From contig JAHBMJ010001527.1 of assembly GCA_018398765.1 (NCBI GenBank), forward strand, positions 15,001 to 50,336: 35,336 bases of DNA. The letters are read 5' to 3'. This document shows positions 11,401 to 23,500 of this stretch, in pieces. The notes under the pieces were generated by a model. It was not told the DNA's origin and did no database searches. It worked only from the letters and a program-made list of their open reading frames with translations. The position numbers were made by a program, and so were the translations under genes. This stretch comes from Chromera velia (taxonomy: Eukaryota; Sar; Chromeraceae). How positions within the stretch are numbered: the first letter of the stretch is position 1; each line of letters starts with the position of its first letter.

Positions 11401-14400
11401 AAGGCGGCATTGAAGGCAGCGTTGGATTCGGACCAGCCCGTCAAGATGCTTCGGGAGGTGGTGAAGGTGAGTCGAGCCAGGCAGGCAGTAAGAAAGAAAA
11501 GCTCGTGCGCGTTTCCATTTTCCATGTTTCTGCCCGCCGGAACGCCGGAGCTTTCTTGTTTTTTTTTTTTTTCGTGCATTCAGCCTGCACTTTGCTTTTC
11601 ACCCTCCACATCGCCTTAGTTCCGTCAGTGTTCTCTATCTGAGGTTCCTTCCTTGGGTCTGTCTGTCTGTCTGCGTGTCCGCTCTGCTCTACTTAATTTT
11701 CTCCTTTCTCCTGAGAGCATTCATTCGCTATCGATTCATTGACCTCAGGTCCTCCTTTGCTGTCTCGAGTCAACATACATGCATGCATGTGCCGACCCAC
11801 ATGCATGATTAGTATAGATGGATAGAGATTCGGTCGGTCGGTGGATGAGGCCCTTCATTTTATTCCCCTTTTCCCCTTCCCTGTGTCCTTCGTCGCTCCG
11901 GCAAGAGAGCTAGCAGGGCCCAATTAACTCAGGAATGAGTGCATGTCCGTTGCAATATGTGAGCTTTGATGATGAGGCTAGCATGCATGCACGGAGATAG
12001 ATTCTGTTGCGTGCCTGCCTGCAGGCTGTTTTGGAGGATGCCACAGAGTTGGAGCAGGACAATCGACGCGTTTCCTCAGCAGCGGCAGCGGCACAGTCGT
12101 CAGAGTCTCGGGAGGAGACAGGGGTCTCTGCCGCCTCCCTTGCTGCATCTCTGGAGCCATCATCGTTGAAGTGGTGGATTGTGCCGATGGAGGACTTTCA
12201 GGGACAGATTCTTGGTGGGTTGATGCGCAGGGTACGTGCATACGGCGGTTTCTGGGATTTGGATGATGAACATCCGGAAGAAGGAGGAGGAGGAGACGGA
12301 GATGTCAGTGGTGTGGAGAGAGTAGAAAGAGGCGAAGGGAAAAGGCAGCAAAAACCAAAATCGATCCCACAAGCAGCAGCCGCGAAGGTGGAGAAGAGAG
12401 AGAGAGGCAGGCCTCGGCGTCCGGATGCCTACTCGGAGGGGGGCGTGTTTGGGCCCGCACTTGAGGAAACGTGGAATTCTGAGTGGTCGTGTGTTCCAGA
12501 CAAACACGACCTGGAACTTGTCGGAATCTTCAAGACACTCGAGGAGACATGTTTTTTTCACAGTCTCTTGTGAGTACCTTCATGTGTTTCAACTGCATGT
12601 GAATGATGCGCGTTCTTTCTGTGCTGGTCAGCATCTTCGTCGATAGCCTCCGCAAGTGGTGTCGTTCATCGAGTTTGAATTATTTGCCTGCCTTGGGTTC
12701 GTTTCCTGTGTTTTTGCTTCAGTTTTTTTCTTTTTCGTTGATGATTCTTCTGTATCCCTTTTTGAATGCCGGATGCGTGCCTGCGTGTCGGTTTCTTGTC
12801 CTTTCCACCTTTTTTCAAATACAACCGTTTAAGTCTCCTTCATGCATTGCCCTTGGCTCTCCGATTTGACTGTGGCAGTCTGATTTTCTTCTTATGACTT
12901 CTTTTTCTTTTCATTCCTTTTCTGCCATTGTGTCTGATTTAGCGTTTTCCTGCGATCGATCTGTTCGGTTCTTCTCCTCTGTTCCTTCTCCGTCCTGTAT
13001 TGTGGCCCTTTCTTTCCTCCCTTTTCCTGCTTTGCCTGCTGTACTGAAGGAAGGATCCATTCCCTCAATGCATCTTTCTGCCTGCCTTTGGCGTTTCTTC
13101 CACCATCCAGTTCCGGTAGTTCACGTTTGTTGCATGGGGTGCGCGGCCCTCTTTCATGCTTCCATTCTCCGGCATGCGGCTCTGCACTCTTTTAATTTTT
13201 CCTGGATACATACAAACAAGTCTTCGTTCTCTTCTCTGTGCTGGAGCATCCTTTCCTGCATGTGCCTTTTTCTGCGGGGCTGTATGGAAGATGAAAGAAA
13301 CACTTGGTCTAACGATTATCCATCCTGCCACGCCCGCCCGAGCGGCCCCCCATCCTCGATCCGTTCATGACCGCGCAAATGCACGTGCATGTGATTGTGC
13401 TGATTTCTTTTGTGCGTGCAGCACTCAGTCTTTCCTGAGCACCCTTGCTGGAGCCGGGTTTTGGCACTCTTTTCTCCACATGCACAATCAGATGAAGAGG
13501 AGAGAAAGAAAAAGAAGAGAACTTTTCTTGGCACCTGAAGAGATGGAGGCGGCGATTGCGCAACTGGAGAAGTCGCAGCAGAAAATTAGGGAGACTCGGG
13601 AGCTCGCACGCAGCCGGGTGGCGACCATGAGAGAGCATGGACGGAGACAGCGGGAGAGGCAGAAAAAGATTGAGGAAAAGAAGAGCGAACGAGAAAGAGA
13701 GAAAATGAGGAAGAGAAACAAAGAAAGAGCAGCAGAAAGCACTGATTCCTCTCTACAGCTCGCATTTGCAAGTAGTGCCAGCAGTGCTGTGCATGTGCAG
13801 GAAAGGGAGATGCCGCAAAGCCTCTCCAGTCTAGAGTCTCTGCAGGCTGCTGAGCTGCCGGCTTTGGCCTGTCGAATGGAGGGTCCTCCTCCGGGCCCAG
13901 AGACGAAAGAAGGGGAGGAGGAGGATGAGAAGGAAGTCGAGAAGGAAATGGAGCTGCTGACGTTGGGTGAACACGACGCGAACACCTACTTTCAAAAATT
14001 CATGAACGCGGTCAGTTGGTTGGTTCAGGAAAATTACATGCATGTGCTCCCGATAGGGAGGGACCTCTGTTTCTTTGTCCGCCTTTTTCGCTCTTCTCTT
14101 CCTTAATTGCGTTTTTTACTTCAGGACATCATCGTCATTTAATCTGTACATTATGCCGTGAGGATATACGACAGCGGACATCCTTCAATCGATCAAACGA
14201 CCGCTGCGCCTGACTGCATGGACTGGACTGGACTGTGCGGGCGGGTTTTGAGGGACGATATGAGTGGAGGGACATGTTGCTGCGTGAGTGAGTGTACACG
14301 GCCTGCGAATGGCTGGTGAAGCGATAGTCGTGCAATGCCGCCCATCAGCGGTTGACTGTAGCATAGGGCAGATATTTCGGAGAAGGCAGCCAACTGACTG

Positions 14401-15107
14401 TGTCGTGATAGACCGTGCATGCACGAAAACAAGTGCATTATTTCATGCATTGGACATGTGTGGACCTGCATTTGTACTGTGTAACTGGGTGTTTTTCTTT
14501 CTTCGTTAATGTGTCCGTTCTTTCCTGCATGCAGATGCGCGTGCTGCTGTTCTTGCTCTCACCCTCCCGGGAGTATCTGGAGCCCCTCAGAAAGAAGCCT
14601 CGTACAGAGGCCCTGCGCACCCGTCTCCAGAGTTTGGAAAATCGTCTGAACACTCTGCGGAGAGAGATTGTGCAGGAATGCAGGGTCGAACTAGCAGCTG
14701 CCTCAGCTGCAGCTGCAGCACGAGACGGAGGAGGGGCGAGGGGTGGGGGGCGGAAGAAGAGAAAAACAGCGCCCCCGAAGTCCCCTCAGCAGATGGCAGC
14801 AGCAGACTCGGAGACTGCACAAGCGTCCTCCGCCTCGTCTGTCCAAGCTCAGACTGTCTCTTCTTCTTCCTCAGTCTCCAGAAGAACGTCTGCCAGTGAG
14901 ACGGCAGACGCAAACGGAGGGGACCTGGGGAGGGGAGGGGAGTCAGTTGAAAAAAGTTCAGAGATGTCAGGAGGGCGGAAGGCAAGAGAGTCAGAAGGCA
15001 TCCGTCTTCCTGACTGGGAAGCCCAACAGCTCACGCGTGCAGAGCAGAAAAGGGCGGCAATCGGGCGTGCCACCGCGTTGCTCGGGAAATATTGCTTCTG
15101 GAAGTGA
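8448..15107 (+). CDS. Helical-repeat and coiled-coil protein, 7 exons, function unknown
   Basis: My model is join(8448..9404, 9769..9902, 10220..10685, 11206..11466, 12025..12569, 13422..14010, 14535..15107). It gives 3525 nt and 1174 residues, with every junction GT-AG and in phase. The start ATG has a good context (aaaccATGGCG), and the stop is TGA at 15105. Exons 1-4 carry ankyrin-like but degenerate helical pairs, such as LLVSAALEEGRVDLLNWLRR near residue 205, and several repeats ending in W-L or E-W-M-W. They look like an alpha-solenoid rather than canonical ankyrin repeats. Exon 5 has a Glu/Gly-rich patch. Exon 6 starts with a highly charged Arg/Lys/Glu coiled coil. Exon 7 has a leucine-spaced coiled coil, then an RKKRK nuclear-localisation-like cluster and a Ser/Ala-rich tail. 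I see no signal peptide or membrane span. The exon 2 donor (AG|gtcgga) is the weakest junction. I do not recognise the family; a nuclear scaffold role is only a guess. Confidence 0.8.
10693..10727. repeat. (GTCA)n microsatellite in intron 3
   Basis: A GTCA tetranucleotide run begins 7 bases after the exon 3 donor of the 1174-residue gene. Variation here could affect donor recognition. No other function is visible. Confidence 0.9.
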
Positions 15108-16520
15108 CCCTTATTCGTGTCGCTACCAATGCATTTGAAGTATCTTTAAAAAAGATCGTACGATGACCCTGTAGACTTTGCATGTACTTCTGGTCTCTTC
15201 TTCTCCTTTTCCGCCCTCCCGCGTTGTGCCCTCTCTGTAACCGATGGCTCTCGTAAGTTTTGGTTTCCTGCCTTGCTCTCCTTTAATCCGCGCGGGGGGA
15301 ACGCACTGAACGGTGCATAGTCTGTTGGGTGTAGTGACGATAAACTCCGTGTACATGATTCTTGGACTCGTTGTGTTGATGATTTCATGCACAGACTGTT
15401 TTCTTGTGCCAAACGGATGGAAGAAAGGGAATTCCTGCGTTGCCTGGCTGACCTGTGATGATTGCAACTCTCCGCTCCCGGGTGCATTGGGTGCAACTGC
15501 ACCCGAACTTGTTATCGGCAATGTCATTCGATCCCTTCCACACCCGCATCCCGCCTGTTTTTTCGATATCGTTCCATGCCTGTCTCCCAGTTCTGGAAAG
15601 TGAAGAACTTATCGAACTGTTTTGTAACTCTACCGTCGCCTTAGCAAACAACAACCATGCATGCATGCGCCGCCCGGGAGCTTAGCGCTCCAAGGGTGGT
15701 TCGGCATCTAGTTCGGTATCCTCTGATTAACGGAATAACTATACTGTATTCATACAGACTCATTACTAAAATTTTCATAAAATAGTGCACAGAGTTCAGG
15801 AACTCTTAGATCGGGCCAAATCCTGGGTTAAAACGGAGAAATAGTTTTAATTTCAGGTTAGGTGGATGAATCAAGGTAAAAGCATATAAAAACAAATAAT
15901 TTACTTACATAGTATGGTTAGGAGTAACGATAGTAGGATAGTTACCGGGTGGCCGCTAGGCCGCCCGGGTTACCAATTTCACGGTTACGGTAGTAGTTTT
16001 TAGTACCATAACCATAGTGGTGGTAGTATTGCATATTTTTCCTAATACTAGTGATTTTTAAACCTGTTTTATCTAGTTTTACCATCAAATCTACAATCAA
16101 CAAAGGCTACAGAGTAAACACCATTGTTATATCAATGTTGCTAAACTTTTAGATCTGAGATAATAATTATAATATCAGAGATATTACTCTATCACTATAA
16201 ATGATGACATTATATCATGATTATGATGCTGTAGTACCTTGTCAATTATTCAACTGTGCGATGAAACATATCATGAATGCGAGTTCATTTAGTGAGGCCT
16301 GCCAGTGACGTACTGATTGATTGATTGATCCAGCACACTCCAACAAAAATGCGACCTTGGGGGGTAACTAGGGGGGAGGTGTGTCGCTGCCTCCCTACCC
16401 AGACTTCGGCTGATCAACCCTAAATGAACATGTGGTTTGCCTCTTCCAGCCGGGGGGGAAACACAGAACAAAAAAAAGAAAAACGAAGAGAGGAACAAAA
16501 GAAAAAAGATTGTCTCTCTT
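15108..16520. other. 3' flank and AT-rich intergenic region
   Basis: No supported gene. The first ~500 bases probably include the 3' untranslated region of the upstream gene, but I see no clear AATAAA signal. Bases 15720-16290 are AT-rich. They contain a compact GC island (about 15945-15985, CCGGGTGGCC...GGCCGCCCGGGTTACC) with palindromic potential. One TGCATGCA lies at 15658-15665. Confidence 0.45.
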
Positions 16521-16521
16521 C

Positions 16522-16565
16522 GTGTATATGTATATGTGTGTATGTGTATGTGTATGTGTGTGTGT

Positions 16566-16606
<41 letters not shown>

Positions 16607-16632
16607 TATGTGTGTGTGTGTGTGTGTATGAG
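16522..16632. repeat. (TG)n/(TATG)n microsatellite
   Basis: About 110 bases of TG dinucleotides interrupted by TATG and TCTC. It generates spurious Cys-Val or His-Thr frames on both strands. No gene is linked to it. Confidence 0.95.
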
Positions 16633-16639
16633 TGATAAA

Positions 16640-17483
16640 GAACGAGGATGGTCATCAACCCGGCCCTCACAGGCATACACAAACAAAGATAAAATCAAGA
16701 TGTGAGTAAGGGAGAATGAGGCCTGGACGTGTAGACGAAAGGCTCCCTTCCAGTCAGCTTGAGCAAGGGGAATAGAGATGGAGACTTGTTTCCCAGTTTC
16801 CCACATACAGTGAGAAAGCACTGATCACTGCCGAACTGCAGCCTTCATCAATTGTCTGTCTGCTCTGACAGAGAACAGAAGAGAAACGATTCCATAATTT
16901 TGACCACAAGTAAGGTTGACCTTCGTTTAAAAATTGATTTTCGAAAGTTGAAACAGATTTGAAGGAGACAGATTTTTTTTTAATCCATGCGTTGCGCTTT
17001 TTTTGTATCCTTTGCCGGGGTCTTGCCCCGAACTACCATGGTAGTGGTAGGGGTCCTTGGGCCCCCAAGTTACCGCCCCACAGTTACCAAAGTGACGGTA
17101 ACTCGCCGCCTCCCCAAGGGGCCCGGTAGTAACTCCTGACCGTACTGTATAAATTTACTAGATAATCTACAGTTCACGATGAACTTGAACCCAGCCAGCC
17201 GTCGCCCTCGACTCTATGCTTAATTAGGCCTATGCTGCGGCATTGCTGCCTTAGTATGCACCTATAGGCATCCTCGTGCGCGAGCGTCGCTGAGCTGCCT
17301 GAGCAAGTTACTTTTTTGGGGGGGGCATTGACTTAAAGTTTGTTCCTAGCGTCTGGCCTATACGTCTTTCATCTCTTCCTTCTGTCCTGATTACTGCTCT
17401 CGCTACTAGCTCTCTCTCTCATGCGACCTCATACTTGACGCTCCTCCATCTGAATGCCTTTTTCGGCATTTACTAAATACTTC
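16640..17483. other. Intergenic, no gene recognised
   Basis: No supported gene. Bases 17025-17145 are a GC-rich palindromic cluster (GGTCCTTGGGCCCCC, CCAAGGGGCCC) with several TTACC/GGTAA words. Its outer edge, GTAACTCCTGACC at about 17130-17142, is loosely complementary to GGTTAGGAGTAAC near 15917, a possible pair of transposon ends. Confidence 0.4.
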
Positions 17484-19379
17484 CTACCCCTCAGTCATAA
17501 CCAGTGCACTGCCTATTCCTCCTTCTTCCCAGCCCTCCCCCTGCACTTCTTTGATGCCCCGAATCCACGTGCTTGCCGCTTTTAGGTGGGTAATCTGCAG
17601 TCGGGCTCGGATTCGGCCGCATGTCTTGCTCATATGTTGCCCCCATTTCTCACTCAATCGCTCTGCCACCCTCTTCAAGAACATCTTTGCCTCCCCCTCC
17701 ATCGTCCCATCAACCGCACTCACAAGTGGAGTGAAGTCGCACCCTCTGTCCACGCTTGCCTGCCCATGTTTCCTCTTCTTTTCTTCTGCAGCTGCTTTGA
17801 GGGCTTGAGTCCAGGTCACCTTCTCCCTCGAGGCGGCATGTGGGTTTATCACCCTGGTATCAAAAATTGCCAGCCTTTGTGGAGCATAGGCCCCCCGGAC
17901 TTGGAAGTCCCCCCTTAGCGCCGGACATCCCTGCACCTCCCCTTCCTCCCTAATGATCGGCTCCTTTGTGTGGACCGCTCCCGCGGGGTATGCTTCCGCT
18001 GCTAGACTCGCCCACGTACGATTGATTTCGTCATATCGCAGCGTCGGCAGTCCCCCGACTGGGCAGTTAAGGGCATGTTGCAGACTCCACCTTCCCCCAT
18101 ATCCCTCACATCTGTTCTTCTCCCCCCCTACCCTCCCCTGGTATCGGATTGTCATCGCATCTCAGAATTCGTCTGGGCTGAGATTCATTCCGTGTTCCTT
18201 CAGGGGGGTGGCCGTCAGCCATCCTGACTGCCTCTTTTCTTTTAACTGCCTGACTTCCACACTGGTCCTCACTGGCTGCCTGCCCTGACTGGCTGCCTAA
18301 CCTCTCCCACTCCTTCTCTACTGCTTCTTTTACTGCTTCTTTGTGGGCTGCCCTTACCTTCTGCCCCCTCTTCATGTGCTCGTCTGCGTCTATGTCCTCT
18401 CCTCGAAGGATGGCCTTTGTGATCGCTTCACTGGCTGCGGCTGAGGTCTTGTAGTCCCTGTCCGCTGTTTCGGTGGGTTTGGGGATGCCAGGCTTAGCAG
18501 TCGGACCGGGACGGCGGCAACGTCTCTCAGCCATACGTCATGTTGGGTGGGGGGCCCTCCGTTCCGTCGTCCTTTCATCAAGGCGGGGATGAGGCAGTCT
18601 CTGATCATGCCTTCCAGCTGCCCCATCTGTCCCCCCGCCCTTAGCACTACCCGCGCCATAAACTTCCATTCGTGCTGTAGGGATTTTAAACAGGCTGCGT
18701 ATGCTTCATATGGGGCAAATTCTGCTACTGTTGCGACTCTCTCCACGCTTCCGGCCCACTCCTTCACCTTTTCCTGCACCCATTTCTCTCTGTGTGCGTC
18801 TGTACCTACATGCCCCCTTAGGAGACGCATCCCCTCTACTATCTGCAGGTCGGGGAACTCTGCAAAAATCTCTTTGGCTTTCTGCATAAATTGCGGGAGC
18901 ACTGCGAGGATCAACTTGTCCACCTCCACTACATACCCTGCCGCGGGCCTCCTCTTGACTAACTCGCGCAGCCATGCTCGCAGCTGGCGCAACCAGCCGG
19001 TATTGGATGCGTCATCCGCATACCAGAGCTGGTACCAGTATCTCTGGGGGGGATCGGGCTCCTGGTGTTGTTGCTTTTTCTTCTCCGTTCCGGCTGCTAC
19101 CCCTGCACTCCATCTGTCCGCGATAAAAAACCAGTCGCTTCCGTTTCGGGCCGACACGGAGGCGGCTGAAGAGGACGATGCTGTGCGGTGCGAATCGCCA
19201 AGGGGTGGGGCGGGTGGGCGAGCTGAGGGGTGGTCCGAGTGGAGGGAGGAGGGGGAGGAGGAGGAGGATGAGGAGGAGGACAAGGAGGAAGAGGCACGGA
19301 GGGAGGAGGAGGAGGAGGAGGAGTTACTACACAAAAAAAAACCAGTTCGTTTTGAACAATATTTCATTAGATACTTCAA
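17484..19379 (-). pseudogene. 3' part of a non-LTR-like retroelement (YADD RT, CCHC, nuclease-like tail)
   Basis: Three overlapping minus-strand frames together read as one protein. Frame one (19379-18390) starts with a Ser-rich low-complexity run, then shows the RT catalytic box in YQLWYADDASNTG (YADD at 19011-19022) and a helical thumb-like region. Frame two (18534-18106) continues with GIPKPTETADRDYKTS. Frame three resumes upstream of 18155 with GWLTATPLKEHGMNLSPDEF, a TGA at 18164-18162 and then DAMTIRYQG. It continues through an imperfect CCHC-like [16 protein letters not shown] and a nuclease-like segment with FDTRV and FTPL. I remember the same order in a retroelement family common in cnidarians and sponges, but this is unchecked. 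RT motifs upstream of YADD are missing, so the copy is 5'-truncated as well as frameshifted at least twice. The stop at 17484 ends the tail. Confidence 0.7.
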
Positions 19380-20507
19380 CTTAAATTAAAATGAATTGAT
19401 GAGAAATCTAGTGAGAAATTAAATTAGAAATTTAAATTTTTAATTGAAAATCCAATTTTCTATTAGATTTAGTGGAACTTACATTTAGAATTATATACAT
19501 TTTGAATTGGATTTCCAATTCGAAATCCTATTGAATCAAATCCTATGTTAACGTATTATTATATGAAGTCTATAAACTTATGAAAGTTTTTATATATTTC
19601 TATGACGTGTTTGTTCTATATAGTCTCTATCATGTTTCTATTGATTTAGATTCAGCTGCAGATTTAGCTTAGCACAACTCATAACAAAAATTCAAGAGAA
19701 ACGATGCAGCTGTTCAGACTGCCAGTCAAACTGTATCCTGTCAGTGTTTGATTCTAGGTTCAATTGCGTGCCACGTTTCCCTCTCCTTCAGGACTTCTCT
19801 CCATTCTCCGAGCATGTCAGTTGAGAGGACTGGAAGAGATGATTACACGCGGTCAAATTGCCTTTCACAGACACGAAGAGAGGCAACTGATGGTGACACG
19901 CCTGCAGTCAGAGTCTTCCTCTTCTCCGATACCGGACCCTCCATGCACGTGATTTGTTGTGAATTGTCCGAATTCGAAAAGAAAGCACAGGCAGGGAAAG
20001 TTTCGTTTCCCCAGGCACAACGAACACCGACCTGAGGGGGCATGCAGGGCTCTCGAGAATCCACTCATTCATGCAGGTTCAGCCTACATCACCACCGCGC
20101 TGTCTCCCCGCACTCCCCACCCCGGCTCATTTATTCATCCCTTAAATAAGGTTACTCTCCAGACACCCCCCATGCTCCTCACCTCCCTCCCTCTCCCTCC
20201 GTCGAAGGAAGACCCTAGCTCCCACGTGAACCTTGCGAGACCTTCGCGCCGTTTCTCCCTTCCCTCTTCCCTTCTCTTCTCTTCGGCTGGCGACCGGACT
20301 GAAAAAACACCGACGGCCTTGCCACCCACCCCACATGACCACCCACCAATCCATTCTTCCACGCAACAGGTCGGTCCGAGGCCTACAATCAATCAGTCAA
20401 GCAAGCTCCCGAACAAGAACACCATGCAGCCAGAAGGAGAAGAAGGACGCAGCTAGGGAGGGAGGCCCCCACCCACACAGATCGAGGGTCTTCGTTCCCT
20501 CCTTCGC
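19380..20507. other. AT-rich block and 3' flank of the pseudokinase gene
   Basis: No supported gene. Bases 19380-19680 are strongly AT-rich with AAATTT words. They directly abut the truncated 5' side of the YADD retroelement. Bases 19990-20507 lie just downstream (minus strand) of the pseudokinase stop and probably hold its 3' untranslated region. Confidence 0.45.
20130..20135 (-). promoter_or_regulatory. Possible polyadenylation signal
   Basis: AATAAA on the minus strand, about 370 bases after the stop of the pseudokinase gene. The hexamer is the animal and plant consensus; its use in this organism is not established. Confidence 0.2.
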
Positions 20508-23500
20508 TCAACGGAAGACAAACAGACCCCCTGCAGGTTGGGGTGGCTGTTGCACCATCTGCATGCGAATCTGCACAGGCACGCCCCCGTGAAGCCCCCC
20601 CCCTGCCTGCATGTTCTGCGGCTGCATGACCATCTGAGGGATGGGGGCTGCCAATGCATGCAAGCGAGGCGGCCCACCTGCCGCGTGTTCCGTTTGGCCC
20701 CTTACCCACACGGCAGGAGGAGGGGAGGGGGAAGTCACCCGACCCTGCGCATTTCCTGCTGTCATGTTGCGACCTGGCAGCTCTCCCTGCTGTGGGCCGG
20801 TCTGCATGGTCAACTGCTGTGGTGGTGCAGCGACAGCGAAATTGGGGGGGTTCTGCTGGGGGGTCTGTTGCTGTTGCTGCTGTTGTTGTTGCTGGGGGCG
20901 TCCGAAGGTTGACGAAGCCCTTGGGGGGGGCCAGCCGGGGGCCATCAGGATCTGTGGTGCCTGCTGTAGATGCTGCTGCATTGCTGCTTCCTGGCCTTGC
21001 GCCTGTATTTGCGGGTAGAAGAGCCGGGGGGTTGGGGAGAGAATGGGAAGGCAGGGATGGGCATACGGGTAAGCCGACTGCAGCGGTTGCCCCTGGGCAG
21101 GTTGCTGTTGGGGTCTCTGTCGCTGAACTGAGGGCTGAGGATGAAGGAGGTGGGCGTCGCTGGGGGGGGAGAAGGCAGGCGGAAATCCGGCTGGGGGTCC
21201 CTGCATGCGGACTCCCTGGGTTCGTTGGATCGGAACGGCTCTTGCGGGAGTCGCTGACGGGGGTGGACGCACACGTGCTCGCACCTCTCCCTCCGTAGAG
21301 GGCACCCGGGGGACTGCTGCTGCTGGGGGCATGGGAGACAGACTTCTGACTGAGTTCTCGCGACTGCCCTCTGCTATGGCCCCCGCAGTAGCCACCAGAG
21401 AAGGCACAGGGGGCAGAGAGGGGCGCTGGGCCCAATACCCATGCTGTGGAGGGCCCCCAGGCTGCTGCAAGTCGGACAGCAGCACGGCGGGTGCAGCTGC
21501 AGGCATGGGAGAGGGGAGGGGGGGTCGGGATGATTCGGGAGCCTGCATTGGGGGGATTCTTTCTGTTGTCTGTGGAGTGGCTGATTGTCGTTGCGTAGAG
21601 ACGCGCATGGTCTGCATGGGGGCATTCAAGAGGACACCCGGGTGGGGGCCTCTCATGGGGGTGCTGGACATCTGCGGGGGCACACGGTAGTAGAGGGCGA
21701 GGCTGGCCGGGTGACCTGAGGGGGGAGCATTGGGTGTGTCTCGAACCGAGCTGGGGATGACGGAGGTTGCTCTCGAGGAGACAGGACCTGAAGGAGCGAC
21801 CAGCACTGCAGTGGCTGCGTGCGCTTGGACGGCCCCGGCAGACCCATAGGAAGGCGCGGGGTGGGCCACAGAGGGCACGGCAGCAGCGGCAGTTTCGGCT
21901 CTTGGGGATGTAGGTTGTTTCTTTTGCTGCAAGGTTGCGGGGGTGGACATTCTAGGTGCAGGGGGGACGGAAGCGGCTGCAGGACGCTCCTTCAGTTTGG
22001 GTGCCTCCGCTCTGGTGCGCACGGCAGAGCTGGGGCCTGCATCTGGTATGTGTGCTGTTTCTTTTGCGCCTTCTTCTTCTGTCTGCTGTCTTGTCGGCTT
22101 CCTCTTCGCCATGGAAGAAGTGGAAGAGACTTTAGGTGCAGGTTTGCTCAGCGTGGTTGCAGGTCTCTCTTTCTCCTTCTTCACGGAGATGGAAGGCACT
22201 TGTTTGGCCTTCGCTTTTGCCGTCTTCGGTTTCGGGCGAACTCGGGAGGTGAGGGTCGTCTGGGCCTCAGAAACCTTCGGGAGGGAAGAGGAGACCTGAC
22301 CACCAGGCAGGGGCGAAGAAAGTGCAACAGCCGCAGCCGCAGCAGATGCCTGTGCTGCAGCTGCCCCCCCGGCGGCTTCTGTTGACAGAACAGCTGCTAC
22401 AGCCGTCTGAGTGGGTGGAGCTGCACTGCCTCCGACGGGCCCGTGATGAGTCTGGGACTGTTGAGGGACCCCTCCGACGGGCCCGTGATGAGTCTGGGAC
22501 TGTTGAGGGACCCTCCCAATGGAGGAGTAGTGAAGACTTCCTGCTCGCAGGGGGGGGTGGGATGAGTCGGCTTTTGTCCCGCCCAGCTCGGGAACTCCTC
22601 CTTTTGTAGGAGGCGGCTTCTTCGTTGCGGCAGCTGCCACGTTTCTGGCGGGTGCCTTCTTTGCTACTGCAGCTGGCGGTGCTGCTGGAGCTGCAGCGTC
22701 CCTTCCCTTCTTCTGTGCCTGCTCGCCCCCTGCCCTCCCGATGGAGAACGTGCTGGGGTTCTTGTTGCCCAGCTGAAGGAGGGGACGGGGACCGCCTGCT
22801 GGGAGCGGCGCCGCCCTGTCCCCTGCCGGGAGGGGCCGTCCTCCACTCCCCGCCGCCGCACTGGCAGCTGCAGGCCCGGGCGTCGCGAGTCCATGATCAG
22901 TCGCTGCGGCTCTGACTGTGGGCATTGCAGAAGGGGCTCCTGGTACAAACGAGTGCACAGTCTGTGTGGCTGTTGGGTGAGGAGCAGGCGTGGAAGCTCG
23001 GAATGCCTGCATGTGGTGTATCGGAATGAACGTCGGGGGGCCGGGGTGGGGGTGGACAGAAGCGGGTCGCCCCCCTCCTGGCATTAGTGTTGTGCGGTGA
23101 TGCACGGCTCCAGGTGGGGGGGTGTAGTGGGGGAATTGTTGAGGGATGACGGCAGAAGACTGGACCTGTACTGGGTTGGCACTGAGGGGGGCATGGTGTG
23201 GGGCTCCTGCGGGCTGGCGAGACGGAGACGGGGAAGGTCCATTGGCGGCCTCGGTGGGAGGAAGAGTGGAGACGCCAATGGGAACTCTGGGCACTGTGCC
23301 CCCCTCAACCGTCTCCACGGCCTTGGGTTTCTTCCGAGCCCCTCCTTCTGAGTCCCTCACCGTTCCTGCACCTCCCTTTTCCTTTTCCTTCCCTTTTGTC
23401 CCTGTTGCTTTCTGCTTCCCCCCCTGAGCACTGACACTGGAGGAACTCGGCAAAGAGGGACGCGCCCTTGCTCCTCCAGAAGAACTAGTGGAGGCCTTGC

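Noticed and set aside
12603-13421. Plus-strand frames between exons 5 and 6 of the first gene
   Set aside because: T-rich intronic sequence. The phase-consistent acceptor at 13421 excludes them from the coding sequence.
16395-16821. His-Thr and Cys-Val repeat proteins over the TG tract
   Set aside because: Pure translation of a dinucleotide microsatellite in several frames; no flanking coding sequence.
18547-19389. 280-codon plus-strand frame
   Set aside because: Opposite strand of the YADD retroelement, whose minus-strand frame carries recognisable RT motifs.
20538-22609. Long plus-strand frames opposite the last pseudokinase exon
   Set aside because: Antisense shadows of a GC-rich low-complexity exon. 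The minus frame is 1000 codons, joins in phase and has the better composition.
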